NCBI GenBank assembly: GCA_027489175.1
Contig: JAIYAE010000019.1
Span: forward strand, 62,001 to 126,000
Reading direction: 5' to 3'
DNA from: Rhodobacter sp.
Lineage (GTDB): Bacteria; Pseudomonadota; Alphaproteobacteria; Rhodobacterales; Rhodobacteraceae
Length of the DNA stretch: 64,000 nt
The notes under the pieces were generated by a model. It saw only the letters and a program-made list of their open reading frames with translations. It was not told the DNA's origin and ran no database searches. A program made the position numbers and the translations under genes. This document shows positions 1 to 8,964 of this stretch, piece by piece (position 1 is the first letter of the stretch; every line of letters starts with the position of its first letter).

Positions 1-3000
1 TTTGTCTACAACACCCGCAACGGCAGCTGTTTCGTGAAAAGCGGCCCGGGCGAAGGCGTGTTCTTCCAGGGGGCGTTCTCGGCCTATCTGGTCGAAGGTG
101 ACGCGGCCATTCGCGCGCAGGCGGCAGACCGGCGGGCAGAGATTGCCTTCCTGCCGGATTGGGACATCCAAAGCGCTTATGAGCAGGCCCAGAACCTTGG
201 CCGCCAGCACACCACCGGCCCTTGGACCGCCGAAGAGCACCTGCAGGCCGCGACCGAGGCTGAGGGTCGGGGCGATTGGGCGGGGGCGGCAGCCTTCACC
301 GGGGCCGCGCTGAACCTGACCGACGATGCTGCCACCTGGGGCGAATTTGCCCGCCGCCAGCTGGCTGCTGGCGTCGCTGACACGAACCAGTCGGGCTATT
401 TCTTCTATCAGGCGCTCCAGTCGTCGATGAACGCTTATCTTCGCGCCGAAAACCCGGCGCTGCGCCATACGATCCTGGTCGTGATGGCCGACGTCTTGGA
501 ACGCAACGGGCGGGGCCGTGACATGGTGCAGGCGCTGCGCCTGGCGCAGTCGCTGCAGCCCCGCACCGATACCGAGGCCGCGCTGGAAGTTGCCATCGGC
601 AAATACGGCTTCCGCATCACCGAAACCGTGGTGCAATCCGACCTTGCCCGCCCGCGCATCTGTGCGACCTTCTCGGAAGACCTTGTCGCCTCGGGCGTGG
701 ATTATTCCAGCTTCGTGCAGCTGACCGAAGCCGGAATGGTCGTCGAAAGCGGCGGCTACCGGCAGCTTTGCGTGACGGGGCTGGAACATGGCAAACGCTA
801 CAGCCTGACCTTCCGCGAGGGCCTTCCGGCCGCTGACGGCCAGGTGATGGCGAAATCGGTTGAGGTCACGCAATACATCCGCGACCGTGCGCCCGGCGTG
901 CGCTTCCCGGGCCGGGGCTATGTCCTGCCCAACACCGCCGATGTGGCCCTTCCGGTTGAGACGGTGAACACCGACAAGCTGGACCTGACCCTCTTCCGGG
1001 TCACCGACCGCAACCTTCTGCGGTCGATCCAGGATTACTATTTCGGCGCGCCGATGCAGTCCTATTCCGAAAGCTATTTCGCCGACACCGTGGGCGAAGA
1101 GCTGTGGACTGGCACCGCCACCGTGGGCCAAGAGGTCAACCGCGACGTGACCACCCGCCTGCCCTTGGGCGACGCGTTGGAAGGGCTGTCTGCGGGCATC
1201 TACGCCCTGAAAGCCTCGGTCCCCGGGGTGGACCCTTACGTTGTCCCGGCGGGATGGCAGTGGTTCGTGGTGTCTGACCTTGGGCTGACCACGATGTCGG
1301 GCGTCGATGGCCTCCATGTCTTTGTGCGCAGCCTTGGCACGGCGGGCGCGAAGCCTGGCATCACGGTGGAACTGCTGAACCGCGCCAATGCTGTCCTTGG
1401 CACGGCGGTGACCGACGACATGGGCTATGCCCGGTTTGACGCTGGCCTGACGCGCGGCCTGGGTGGCAGCGCACCGGCGATGGTGGTGGCGCGGGATGGT
1501 GATAGCGACATTGCCTTCCTGTCTTTGACCGACCCGGAGTTTGACCTCTCTGACCGCGGGGTTGAAGGCCGTGAGGCCGCCCCGCCGGTTGATGTGTTCA
1601 TCACCACCGACCGTGGCGCCTATCGCGCCGGGGAAACCGTCTATGCCACCGTGCTGGCGCGCGATGCCCAAGCGGCGGCAGTGGAAGGCCTGCCCCTGAC
1701 CGCCGTGGTCAGCCGTCCTGACGGTGTGGAATACGCCCGCGCCGTGGTGAACGATTGGGGCGGCGGCTATGTCTTTTCGCAGCCCATCGCAGGGTCCGCT
1801 CCGCGCGGCGTCTGGCGGCTGGAGATGTTTGCCGACCTTGAGGCCCCCGCCCTCTCCTCACGCACCTTCCTGGTTGAGGATTTCCTGCCCGAACGCATCG
1901 ACTTTGACCTGACTCTGGCGGACACGCCCCTTTCGGTCGGCACCGACAGCACCGTCGATCTGACCGTCGCCGCGCGCTACCTGTTTGGCGCGCCGGGCGC
2001 GGGCCTTGCCATCGAAGGTGAGGTCCTCCTCCGCGCGACCGAAGGGTTGGAGGCCCACCCCGGCTACACCTTCGGCCGGCACGACCAGCCCTTCAGCGCC
2101 CAGATGACCGCGCTGGATGCGGCCGAGACGGATGCCGAAGGCAATGCGACCCTTCCCGTCTTCCTGCCCCAAGTCGCTGACCCCCACCGCCCGCTGGAAG
2201 CGCAGGTCACGATCCGCGTCGCCGAAGGCTCGGGCCGCCCGGTGGAGCGTGTGGTGACCAAGGCGCTGACGCCAGCTGAGCCGATGATCGGCGTGCGCAG
2301 CCTGTTTGACGGGGTCGCCCCCGAAGGCGGCGAAGCGCGGTTCAACCTGATTGCCGTTGATGCGGCCGAGGCACTGGTGGCGATGCCCGTGAAGTGGCAG
2401 ATCGTCAGGGTTGAGACGAATTACCAATGGTATCAAAGCTATGGCAATTGGAACTGGGAACCAGTCACCACCCGCACCCCGGTTGCCGAAGGCGAAGTGA
2501 CCCTTGGCAGCGCGCCCGTCGAAGTGGCCGCCCCGGTTACCTGGGGCAGTTATGAGATCCTGGTGGAACGCGCCGATGGCGGCCAAGCCGCCACCTCGAC
2601 CGAGTTCTACGCGGGCTGGTATGCCCCCGCCGACGCCAGCGCCACGCCCGACACACTTGAACTGTCGCTGGACAAGGAGGCTTACAAGCCGGGCGACACC
2701 GCCACCTTGCGCCTTGTGCCCCGCGCGGCGGGCACGGCGCTGGTGACGGTGCTGTCGAACCGCCTGGTGACGATGCAGGCGGTTGAGGTGGTTGAGGGTG
2801 AAAACCTGATCACCCTGCCCGTGACCGATGAATGGGGCGCGGGCGTCTATGTCACCGCCTCGGTCCTGCGGCCGATGGATGTGGCGGCGGGGCGCGTGCC
2901 GTCCCGCGCGCTTGGCCTGACCCATGCCAGCATCGACCCCGGCGCGCGCGCACTGAAAGCCACGGTCGAGATGGCGGCCGAGGCTGCCCCGCGCGGGCCG

Positions 3001-5247
3001 CTTGAGGTGGCCGTGAAGGTTGATGGCGTGACGGCGGGTGAAACCGCCTATGTCACCATCGCCGCGGTTGATGTGGGCATCCTGAACCTGACCGGCTTCA
3101 AGGACCCCGATCCGCAAGGCCATTACTTCGGCCAGCGCCGCCTTGGTGTCGGCATCCGTGACATCTATGGCCGTCTGATCGACGGGCTGAACGGCGCCGT
3201 TGGCGAGGTCCGCTCCGGCGGAGACGCGGGCGCGCAGGCGCGGCTGCAAACCCCGCCCCCGACAGAAGAGCTGGTGGCCTATTTCACCGGCCCGCTGACC
3301 GTGGGCGCGGATGGCTATGCCCGCACGAGTTTCGATCTGCCCAGCTTCAACGGCACGGTAAAGGTGATGGCCGTGGCGTGGAGCAAGACCGGCGTCGGCC
3401 AAGCATCGGCTGAGGTTCTGGTGCGTGACCCGGTCGTGGTGACCGCCAGCTTGCCGCGCTTCCTGTCGCCCGGCGATGAAAGCCGGCTTCTCTTGGAGAT
3501 TGTCCACGCCACCGGTCCTTCGGGCCGGATGAGCCTGGATGTCGTGGCCAATGGCCTTACCCTCGGCGCGGTGCCGTCGGGCTTTGACCTTGGCGATCAG
3601 GCCAAGGCGGTGTTCGAAGTGCCGGTCACGGCGGGCGAAGTGGGCGTGCATACGATTGACGTGAGCCTCACCACACCAGACGGCAAGCAGCTGAAGAAGA
3701 CCCTGACGATCCCGGTGCAGGTGAACGACCCTGAGGTTGCCCGGATCACCCGCCTTGACCTTGCCGCCGGGCAAAGCTTCACCTTTGACGAGAATGTCTT
3801 TGCCGGCCTTGTGGCAGGTTCGGGCAAGGCGACGATGGCGATTGGCCCCCTTGCGCGGCTGAACGCACCGGGGCTGCTGGCGGCACTCGACCGCTATCCC
3901 TATGGCTGCACCGAACAGATGACCAGCCGCGCGCTGCCGCTTCTCTACTTCGATGAGGTGGCGCAGGTGATGGACCTTGAGGGTGACGCCACCCTGCAGG
4001 GCCGCATCAATGAGGCGCTGGTGGAGATACTTGCCAATCAGTCCTCGACAGGCGGATTCGGGCTTTGGGGGCCGGGCGAAGGCGACTTCTGGCTGGATGC
4101 GTTCGTGACCGACTTCCTCAGCCGGGCCCGCGCGCAGGGCTATGCGGTGCCCGATCTTGCCTTCAAGAACGCGCTGGCAAACCTGCGCAATCAGGTGAAC
4201 TACTCCCCCGATTTCAGCGCCGAGACGAACGGCGGGGGTGAGGCGCTGGCCTATGCCCTCATGGTGCTTGCCCGCGAAGGGGCGGCAGCCGTGGGCGATC
4301 TGCGCTACTACGCCGACGTGAAGGGTGACGACTTCGCCACGCCCATCGCGCAGGCGCAGCTTGCGGCGGCGCTGGCGTCCTACGGCGATCAGGCACGGGC
4401 CGACGCGATGTTCCGCAAGGCCGCGGCCAAGCTTGCGGGCCTTGGGCCGGATGAAGGCCAGATCTGGCGGGTGGACTATGGCACGCGCTACCGTGACGCC
4501 GCCGCCCTGCTGACGCTGGCGGTGGAGTCTGGGTCAACCGCCATTGACCGTGAGGCGCTGACGGACCGTCTTGCAACCGCCGGCACCAACCTGTCGACGC
4601 AAGAGGCGACCTGGGCGCTGCTGGCCACCAACGCGCTGATCGACCGGCCCGGTGCTGATGGCATCACCATCGACGGCCAGCCCGCCGATGGCCCCCTTGT
4701 CCGCGTGCTGGACGCCGGGGCGGTGACGCCGGTGGTAGTGAAAAACGACGGCGTGGATACGACGCTAACCGTCACCACCTATGGCGTGCCATCAGAACCC
4801 GAGCCCGCAGGCGGCAACGGCTATGCCATCAACCGCACCTACTACACGATGGACGGAACCGAAGTGTCGCTGGACGGCATCACCACGGGCACCCGTCTGG
4901 TGACGGTTCTGACGGTAACGCCCTTCGCATATGGCGAAGCGCGGCTGATGGTGGCAGACCCCCTGCCCGCCGGCTTCGAGATCGACAACCCCAACCTGAT
5001 GAGCGCAGGCTCCACCTCTGAATTGGACTGGCTGGATACCCTGGCCGACGTGCAGCACAGCGAGTTCCGGCAGGACCGGTTCCTGACGGCGGTGGACTGG
5101 ACCTCGGATCAGCCGTTCCGGCTGGCCTATGTGGTGCGCGCGATCAGCCCCGGCACGTTCCACCATGCAGCGGCGTCGGTCGAGGATATGTACCGCCCCG
5201 ACTTCCGCGCCCGGGGGGAAACCGGGTCGGTGACGATTGCGCCGTAA
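1..5247 (+). CDS. Alpha-2-macroglobulin family protein, 5' end outside window
   Basis: Bacterial alpha-2-macroglobulins are large periplasmic protease traps, usually lipoproteins, that covalently hold proteases through an internal thioester. The frame is open from base 1, so the true start and signal peptide lie upstream; a GTG at 34 is only the first possible start inside the window. The visible part has about 1748 codons. The thioester motif GCTEQ is present, with its Cys codon at 3907-3909, followed by the alpha-helical TED-like domain. The N-terminal part contains helical, TPR-like sequence, then a long run of beta-rich MG domains. The gene is followed on the same strand by pbpC, the usual pairing, which suggests a joint role in envelope defence and peptidoglycan repair. 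The family call is secure; the N-terminus is unseen. Confidence 0.93.
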   Translation, partial: FVYNTRNGSCFVKSGPGEGVFFQGAFSAYLVEGDAAIRAQAADRRAEIAFLPDWDIQSAYEQAQNLGRQHTTGPWTAEEHLQAATEAEGRGDWAGAAAFTGAALNLTDDAATWGEFARRQLAAGVADTNQSGYFFYQALQSSMNAYLRAENPALRHTILVVMADVLERNGRGRDMVQALRLAQSLQPRTDTEAALEVAIGKYGFRITETVVQSDLARPRICATFSEDLVASGVDYSSFVQLTEAGMVVESGGYRQLCVTGLEHGKRYSLTFREGLPAADGQVMAKSVEVTQYIRDRAPGVRFPGRGYVLPNTADVALPVETVNTDKLDLTLFRVTDRNLLRSIQDYYFGAPMQSYSESYFADTVGEELWTGTATVGQEVNRDVTTRLPLGDALEGLSAGIYALKASVPGVDPYVVPAGWQWFVVSDLGLTTMSGVDGLHVFVRSLGTAGAKPGITVELLNRANAVLGTAVTDDMGYARFDAGLTRGLGGSAPAMVVARDGDSDIAFLSLTDPEFDLSDRGVEGREAAPPVDVFITTDRGAYRAGETVYATVLARDAQAAAVEGLPLTAVVSRPDGVEYARAVVNDWGGGYVFSQPIAGSAPRGVWRLEMFADLEAPALSSRTFLVEDFLPERIDFDLTLADTPLSVGTDSTVDLTVAARYLFGAPGAGLAIEGEVLLRATEGLEAHPGYTFGRHDQPFSAQMTALDAAETDAEGNATLPVFLPQVADPHRPLEAQVTIRVAEGSGRPVERVVTKALTPAEPMIGVRSLFDGVAPEGGEARFNLIAVDAAEALVAMPVKWQIVRVETNYQWYQSYGNWNWEPVTTRTPVAEGEVTLGSAPVEVAAPVTWGSYEILVERADGGQAATSTEFYAGWYAPADASATPDTLELSLDKEAYKPGDTATLRLVPRAAGTALVTVLSNRLVTMQAVEVVEGENLITLPVTDEWGAGVYVTASVLRPMDVAAGRVPSRALGLTHASIDPGARALKATVEMAAEAAPRGPLEVAVKVDGVTAGETAYVTIAAVDVGILNLTGFKDPDPQGHYFGQRRLGVGIRDIYGRLIDGLNGAVGEVRSGGDAGAQARLQTPPPTEELVAYFTGPLTVGADGYARTSFDLPSFNGTVKVMAVAWSKTGVGQASAEVLVRDPVVVTASLPRFLSPGDESRLLLEIVHATGPSGRMSLDVVANGLTLGAVPSGFDLGDQAKAVFEVPVTAGEVGVHTIDVSLTTPDGKQLKKTLTIPVQVNDPEVARITRLDLAAGQSFTFDENVFAGLVAGSGKATMAIGPLARLNAPGLLAALDRYPYGCTEQMTSRALPLLYFDEVAQVMDLEGDATLQGRINEALVEILANQSSTGGFGLWGPGEGDFWLDAFVTDFLSRARAQGYAVPDLAFKNALANLRNQVNYSPDFSAETNGGGEALAYALMVLAREGAAAVGDLRYYADVKGDDFATPIAQAQLAAALASYGDQARADAMFRKAAAKLAGLGPDEGQIWRVDYGTRYRDAAALLTLAVESGSTAIDREALTDRLATAGTNLSTQEATWALLATNALIDRPGADGITIDGQPADGPLVRVLDAGAVTPVVVKNDGVDTTLTVTTYGVPSEPEPAGGNGYAINRTYYTMDGTEVSLDGITTGTRLVTVLTVTPFAYGEARLMVADPLPAGFEIDNPNLMSAGSTSELDWLDTLADVQHSEFRQDRFLTAVDWTSDQPFRLAYVVRAISPGTFHHAAASVEDMYRPDFRARGETGSVTIAP

Positions 5248-5279
5248 CCAATGACTCGCCAATCGAAAGGCGAAACACA

Positions 5280-5409
5280 GGGCCGCGCCCTCCCTCGGGT
5301 GGGCGCGGCAAAGATGGATGTGGGCGCTTTATGGTGCAGATACTCCCACTGCAGTTCGGGTTTGAGACGCTGCAAAGCGCCCTCCCAAGGGCGAGGGAGG
5401 GCGCGGCCC
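5280..5409. repeat. 130-bp element with 18-bp perfect inverted ends
   Basis: An 18-bp arm at 5280-5297 (GGGCCGCGCCCTCCCTCG) is exactly complementary to 5392-5409. The space between holds no credible gene, so this looks like a small MITE- or REP-doublet-type element between the macroglobulin gene and pbpC. The 5248-5548 gap otherwise holds the pbpC start duplication and a REP palindrome. No target-site duplication was confirmed. Confidence 0.6.
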
Positions 5410-5456
5410 GGCGGGCTTACGCCCTTGATTCCGGGCTGGGAAAGAACGTCGATCTA

Positions 5457-5498
5457 ATGCGCGCGCGCTGGATCATCGCCCTTGTCGCGGCCCTGACC
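5457..5498 (+). repeat. Partial duplicate of the pbpC 5' end
   Basis: These 42 bases start with ATG and encode MRARWIIALVAALT, closely matching the true pbpC start at 5549 (MRARWIIAAVATLW). About three quarters of the bases match. The copy runs into a REP palindrome and reaches a stop at 5546, so it cannot yield PBP1C. It is either a duplicated start or the displaced original start. Confidence 0.7.
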
Positions 5499-5521
5499 CG
5501 CCCCGGATCTGATCCGGGGCG
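5499..5521. repeat. REP-like palindrome
   Basis: CGCCCCGGATC, a single T, then GATCCGGGGCG: two perfect 11-base arms. Palindromes of the form CCCCGGAnnnnnTCCGGGG are common between alphaproteobacterial genes, and a related copy lies at 13939-13957. Here it sits exactly at the end of the duplicated pbpC start. Confidence 0.7.
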
Positions 5522-5548
5522 GGAAAACCTGTGGTCGGGCGTGTAGGC

Positions 5549-7588
5549 ATGCGCGCGCGTTGGATCATCGCGGCTGTCGCCACCCTCTGGCTTGCCGCCT
5601 ATGGCCGCGACCGGCTCGACCTCTGGATCGACGCCACGATCCTGCCGCCCCTGGCGGTTGAGACCTCTATCGAGGTGCTGGACCGCGACGGCGACCTTCT
5701 GCGCGCCTACACCGTGGCTGATGGCCGCTGGCGGCTGGCCTTGCCGCCCGACAAGGTGGACGCGGACTACATCGCCATGCTCTTGGCCTATGAGGACAAG
5801 CGCTTTTACGACCACTCCGGCGTGGACCCAAGGTCCATGCTGCGGGCCGTCTTGCAGGCCGCCTCGAACGGGCGCGTCATATCGGGCGGGTCGACCCTGA
5901 CCATGCAGGTCGCGCGACTGCTGGAGGAAGGCACAACCGGCCAGGTTGGCGGCAAGCTGCGCCAGATGCGCGTGGCATTGGCGTTGGAGCGGCGGCTGAC
6001 CAAAGACCAGATCTTGCAGCTTTATCTGCACCTTGCCCCCTTTGGCGGCAACCTTGAAGGCGCCCGCGCCGCCTCGATCAGCTATTTCGGCAAGGAACCC
6101 CTGCGCCTGACCCCGGCCGAGGCGGCGCTGCTGGTCGCCATCCCGCAATCCCCCGAAACCCGCCGCCCAGACCGCGCCGCTGACCGGGCCGAGGCCGCGC
6201 GCAACCGCGTCCTTGCCCGCGCTGTCGGTGAAGGCGTGCTCGACGCCGACGAAGCCGAAGCCGCCCTGCGTGAGGTGGTTCCTGGCCTTCGCCTGCCCTT
6301 CCCCGCCTTCGCGCCGCATCTGGCCGACCGGGCGCTGGCGGACAATCCCGCGCTCTTGACCCACAGCCTGACCATCGACCGCGACCTGCAGGCCAAGCTT
6401 GAGACGCTGGCGGTTGAGGCTGTCGCCGACCGGGGAGAGCAGTTGCAAGTCGCGATTGTCGTGGCCGACCATGCCTCGGGTCAGATCCTGGCTTCGGTCG
6501 GGTCGGCAGGCTATCAAGCCGACCTGCGGCAGGGGTTCGTCGACATGACGCAGGCCCTGCGCAGCCCCGGGTCGACGCTGAAACCGCTCGTCTATGCGCT
6601 GGCTTTCGATGAGGGCCTCGCCCATCCCGAAACGATGATCGACGACAAGCCGACCAGCTTTGGCACCTATGCCCCGCAGAACTTTGACCGGATGTATCGT
6701 GGCACGATCCGCTTGAGGGAAGCGCTCCAACTGTCGCTCAACATCCCCGTGGTGGCGCTGACCGAGGCTTTGGGTCCGGCCCGCCTGATCTCGGCTATGG
6801 AAAAGGCTGGAATGCGCCCGGTGTTTCCGGGTGACCAACCGGGTCTGGCGATTGCCCTTGGCGGCGTGGGCGTGACGCTGGAAGACATGGTGCAGCTCTA
6901 CGCCACCCTCGCCCGCGGCGGCGTGGTGCGGCCCCTGACCTGGCGGATGGATGGGGACGGGGCGGAAGGGCAGCGTGTGGTATCCGCCGTGGCCGCCTGG
7001 CAGGTGGGGGATATTCTGGCCGGCCTCGCGCCACCCCCGGGCGCGCCGAGCAACCGGCTGGCCTACAAGACCGGCACGTCTTACGGCCACCGCGACGCCT
7101 GGGCGATCGGGTTTGACGGCACCCATGTGATCGGCGTCTGGATGGGCCGGGCCGATGGGACGCCAGTGCCGGGGGCCTTTGGCGCGGATGTGGCGGCACC
7201 GGTGCTGTTTCAAGCGTTCAACCGGCTGAAGCGCAAGCTTGACCCGCAGCCGCCCGCGCCTGCGGCGACGCTGCTGATCTCAAACGCCGAACTGCCGCAA
7301 CCCTTGCAACGCTTCCGGTCCCGATCCGCCGCGTTTGAGCCTGCGGCGGATGCCCCCGCCGTGGCCTTCCCACCGGATGGGGCGGAGGTCGAACTCCTTC
7401 CCGCCGGTCTGAAGGTGAAAGTCACCGGCGGGACGGCCCCCTTCACCTGGCTGGCCGATGGCGTGCCGGTCCTCGTGGCGCTGGAGGCACGTGAGGCGAT
7501 GCTGGCCCTGCCGGGTGCTGGCTTCGTGACACTCAGCGTGATCGACGCCGAAGGCCGCTCCGCCCGCGCTCAGGTGCGGGTGCGGTAG
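5549..7588 (+). CDS. pbpC: Penicillin-binding protein 1C
   Basis: A bifunctional peptidoglycan glycosyltransferase and transpeptidase anchored in the inner membrane by an N-terminal helix (residues about 4-20). The glycosyltransferase 51 domain comes first (YEDKRFYDHSGVD, then GGSTLTMQ), followed by a transpeptidase domain with the SxxK motif at S342-K345, SLN at 396-398 and KTGTS from K507. A C-terminal beta domain typical of PBP1C ends the 679-residue protein. The ATG at 5549 was chosen over an in-frame GTG at 5531 because it gives the standard short cytoplasmic tail. The duplicated start just upstream (5457-5498) may confuse automatic start calls. Its macroglobulin neighbour is the usual genomic partner. 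Confidence 0.95.
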   Translation: MRARWIIAAVATLWLAAYGRDRLDLWIDATILPPLAVETSIEVLDRDGDLLRAYTVADGRWRLALPPDKVDADYIAMLLAYEDKRFYDHSGVDPRSMLRAVLQAASNGRVISGGSTLTMQVARLLEEGTTGQVGGKLRQMRVALALERRLTKDQILQLYLHLAPFGGNLEGARAASISYFGKEPLRLTPAEAALLVAIPQSPETRRPDRAADRAEAARNRVLARAVGEGVLDADEAEAALREVVPGLRLPFPAFAPHLADRALADNPALLTHSLTIDRDLQAKLETLAVEAVADRGEQLQVAIVVADHASGQILASVGSAGYQADLRQGFVDMTQALRSPGSTLKPLVYALAFDEGLAHPETMIDDKPTSFGTYAPQNFDRMYRGTIRLREALQLSLNIPVVALTEALGPARLISAMEKAGMRPVFPGDQPGLAIALGGVGVTLEDMVQLYATLARGGVVRPLTWRMDGDGAEGQRVVSAVAAWQVGDILAGLAPPPGAPSNRLAYKTGTSYGHRDAWAIGFDGTHVIGVWMGRADGTPVPGAFGADVAAPVLFQAFNRLKRKLDPQPPAPAATLLISNAELPQPLQRFRSRSAAFEPAADAPAVAFPPDGAEVELLPAGLKVKVTGGTAPFTWLADGVPVLVALEAREAMLALPGAGFVTLSVIDAEGRSARAQVRVR

Positions 7589-7590
7589 CG

Positions 7591-7659
7591 CCGGAGTTTT
7601 CAAAAACTCCGGACCGGAGCCTTCAAAGGCTCCGGAGCGATTTCTTCAAAGAAATCGCT
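7591..7659. repeat. Stack of three perfect hairpins between convergent genes
   Basis: Three consecutive palindromes, each with a 2-base loop: CCGGAGTTTT/AAAACTCCGG at 7591-7612, CCGGAGCCTT/AAGGCTCCGG at 7614-7635, and AGCGATTTCTT/AAGAAATCGCT at 7636-7659. The last overlaps the stop codon of the minus-strand thiolase gene. The location between two 3' ends suggests bidirectional termination or transcript protection. A copy with the same architecture lies at 35784-35852. Confidence 0.8.
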
Positions 7660-8822
7660 TACCCCTGTTCGATGGCCAAAGCGATCCCCTGCCCCCCGCC
7701 GATGCACATGGTAATCAGGGCGGTCTTTCCCCCGGTCCGCTCCAGCTCATGCAGAGCCTTCACCACCAGCATCGCCCCCGTCGCCCCCACCGGATGGCCC
7801 AGCGCGATGGCCCCGCCGTTGGGGTTCACGCGGGCCGGGTCCAACCCCAGCACGCGCGACACGGCCAGGGCCTGTGCGGCAAAGGCCTCATTCGATTCCA
7901 CCAGGTCGAAGTCCTGCGGCTGCATCCCCAGCTTGGCACACAGCGCCCGCACCGCCGGGATCGGGCCGATGCCCATCACCTTGGGGTCCACCCCCGCATG
8001 GGCATAGCCCATGATCCGCGCCCGTGCCTTGCCGCCGTGGTCACCGTGGCACAGGACCAGCGCCGCCGCCCCGTCATTGATGCCCGAGGCATTGCCGGCC
8101 GTCACCGTGCCGTCTTTCTGGAACGCCGGGCGGAGGCCCGCCAGAGCCTCGGCGCTGGTGGCCTTGGGGTGTTCATCGGTGTCAAAGACCGTGGGGCCTT
8201 TGCGGCCCGGCACCTCCACCGCAGCGATCTGGTCCTTGAACCGTCCCTCGGCAATCGCCCGGGCCGCGCGGGTCTGGCTTTCCAGCGCAAAGGCATCCTG
8301 ATCTTCGCGGGTGATGCCGTGCTCGGCGGCGACGTTTTCCGCCGTCACCCCCATATGGCCGGTGCCAAAGGGGCAGGTCAGCGCGCCGGTCATCATGTCC
8401 ACAGCGCGGGTGTCGCCCATCTTCTGGCCAAAGCGGGCGGCGGGCAGGCTGTAGGGGGACCGGCTCATGCACTCCGCCCCGCCCGCCAGAGCCATCGCCG
8501 CATCGCCCAGCATCAGCGCCTGCATCGCCGACACCACCGCCTGCGCGCCGGACCCGCACAGCCTGTTGACGTTCATCGCCGGAGTCGTCTCGGGGATGCC
8601 CGCCTGCATCGCCATCACCCGTGCCAGATACATGTCGCGCGGTTCGGTGTTGATGACATGGCCCATCACCACATGGCCGATCTGGCCGCCCTCTACCCCC
8701 GCACGCTCCAACGCGGCACGGGCGGCCACGGTGGCGATGTCGATGGGCGGCAGTCCCGCCAAAGCGCCGCCAAAGCTGCCAATGGCGGTACGTGCGGCGG
8801 ACAGGATGTGAATGTCAGTCAT
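7659..8822 (-). CDS. Acetyl-CoA acyltransferase (thiolase)
   Basis: A thiolase of 387 residues that condenses or cleaves beta-ketoacyl-CoA. The nucleophilic Cys is in [10 protein letters not shown] (about residue 88), the His in GHPVGATGA and the second Cys in CIGGGQG, so all catalytic residues are present. The start at 8822 is preceded by a strong GAGGAGG site and gives the standard N-terminus ([15 protein letters not shown]); a longer reading frame upstream is not needed. It stands alone, convergent with pbpC. Biosynthetic (PhaA/AtoB-like) and degradative roles cannot be separated from sequence alone. Confidence 0.93.
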   Translation of the reverse strand: MTDIHILSAARTAIGSFGGALAGLPPIDIATVAARAALERAGVEGGQIGHVVMGHVINTEPRDMYLARVMAMQAGIPETTPAMNVNRLCGSGAQAVVSAMQALMLGDAAMALAGGAECMSRSPYSLPAARFGQKMGDTRAVDMMTGALTCPFGTGHMGVTAENVAAEHGITREDQDAFALESQTRAARAIAEGRFKDQIAAVEVPGRKGPTVFDTDEHPKATSAEALAGLRPAFQKDGTVTAGNASGINDGAAALVLCHGDHGGKARARIMGYAHAGVDPKVMGIGPIPAVRALCAKLGMQPQDFDLVESNEAFAAQALAVSRVLGLDPARVNPNGGAIALGHPVGATGAMLVVKALHELERTGGKTALITMCIGGGQGIALAIEQG

Positions 8823-8964
8823 GGGAACCCCTCCTCGTTTCCTGCATCCTGCACCAAAGCCGCGCGGGGACACATATCTGTCGTTGCGTCACACGAGCCT
8901 GCCCGCCCGCCATTGACAGTGCCGGTCGGGCGGGGGAGATCAGGCCCGTCAGCGGGAGAATACT

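Noticed and set aside
1858..3774. 638-codon minus frame inside the macroglobulin gene
   Set aside because: Composition is Arg/Gly/His-rich, typical of antisense frames of high-GC coding DNA; the plus frame has a clear thioester and domain pattern.
5417..7213. 598-codon minus frame antisense to pbpC
   Set aside because: Shadow of pbpC; no motif, composition rich in Arg, His and Gln.
7591..7659. CRISPR-like array from stacked repeats
   Set aside because: Units are palindromes of different sequence with 0-1 base spacing; no spacers and no cas genes.
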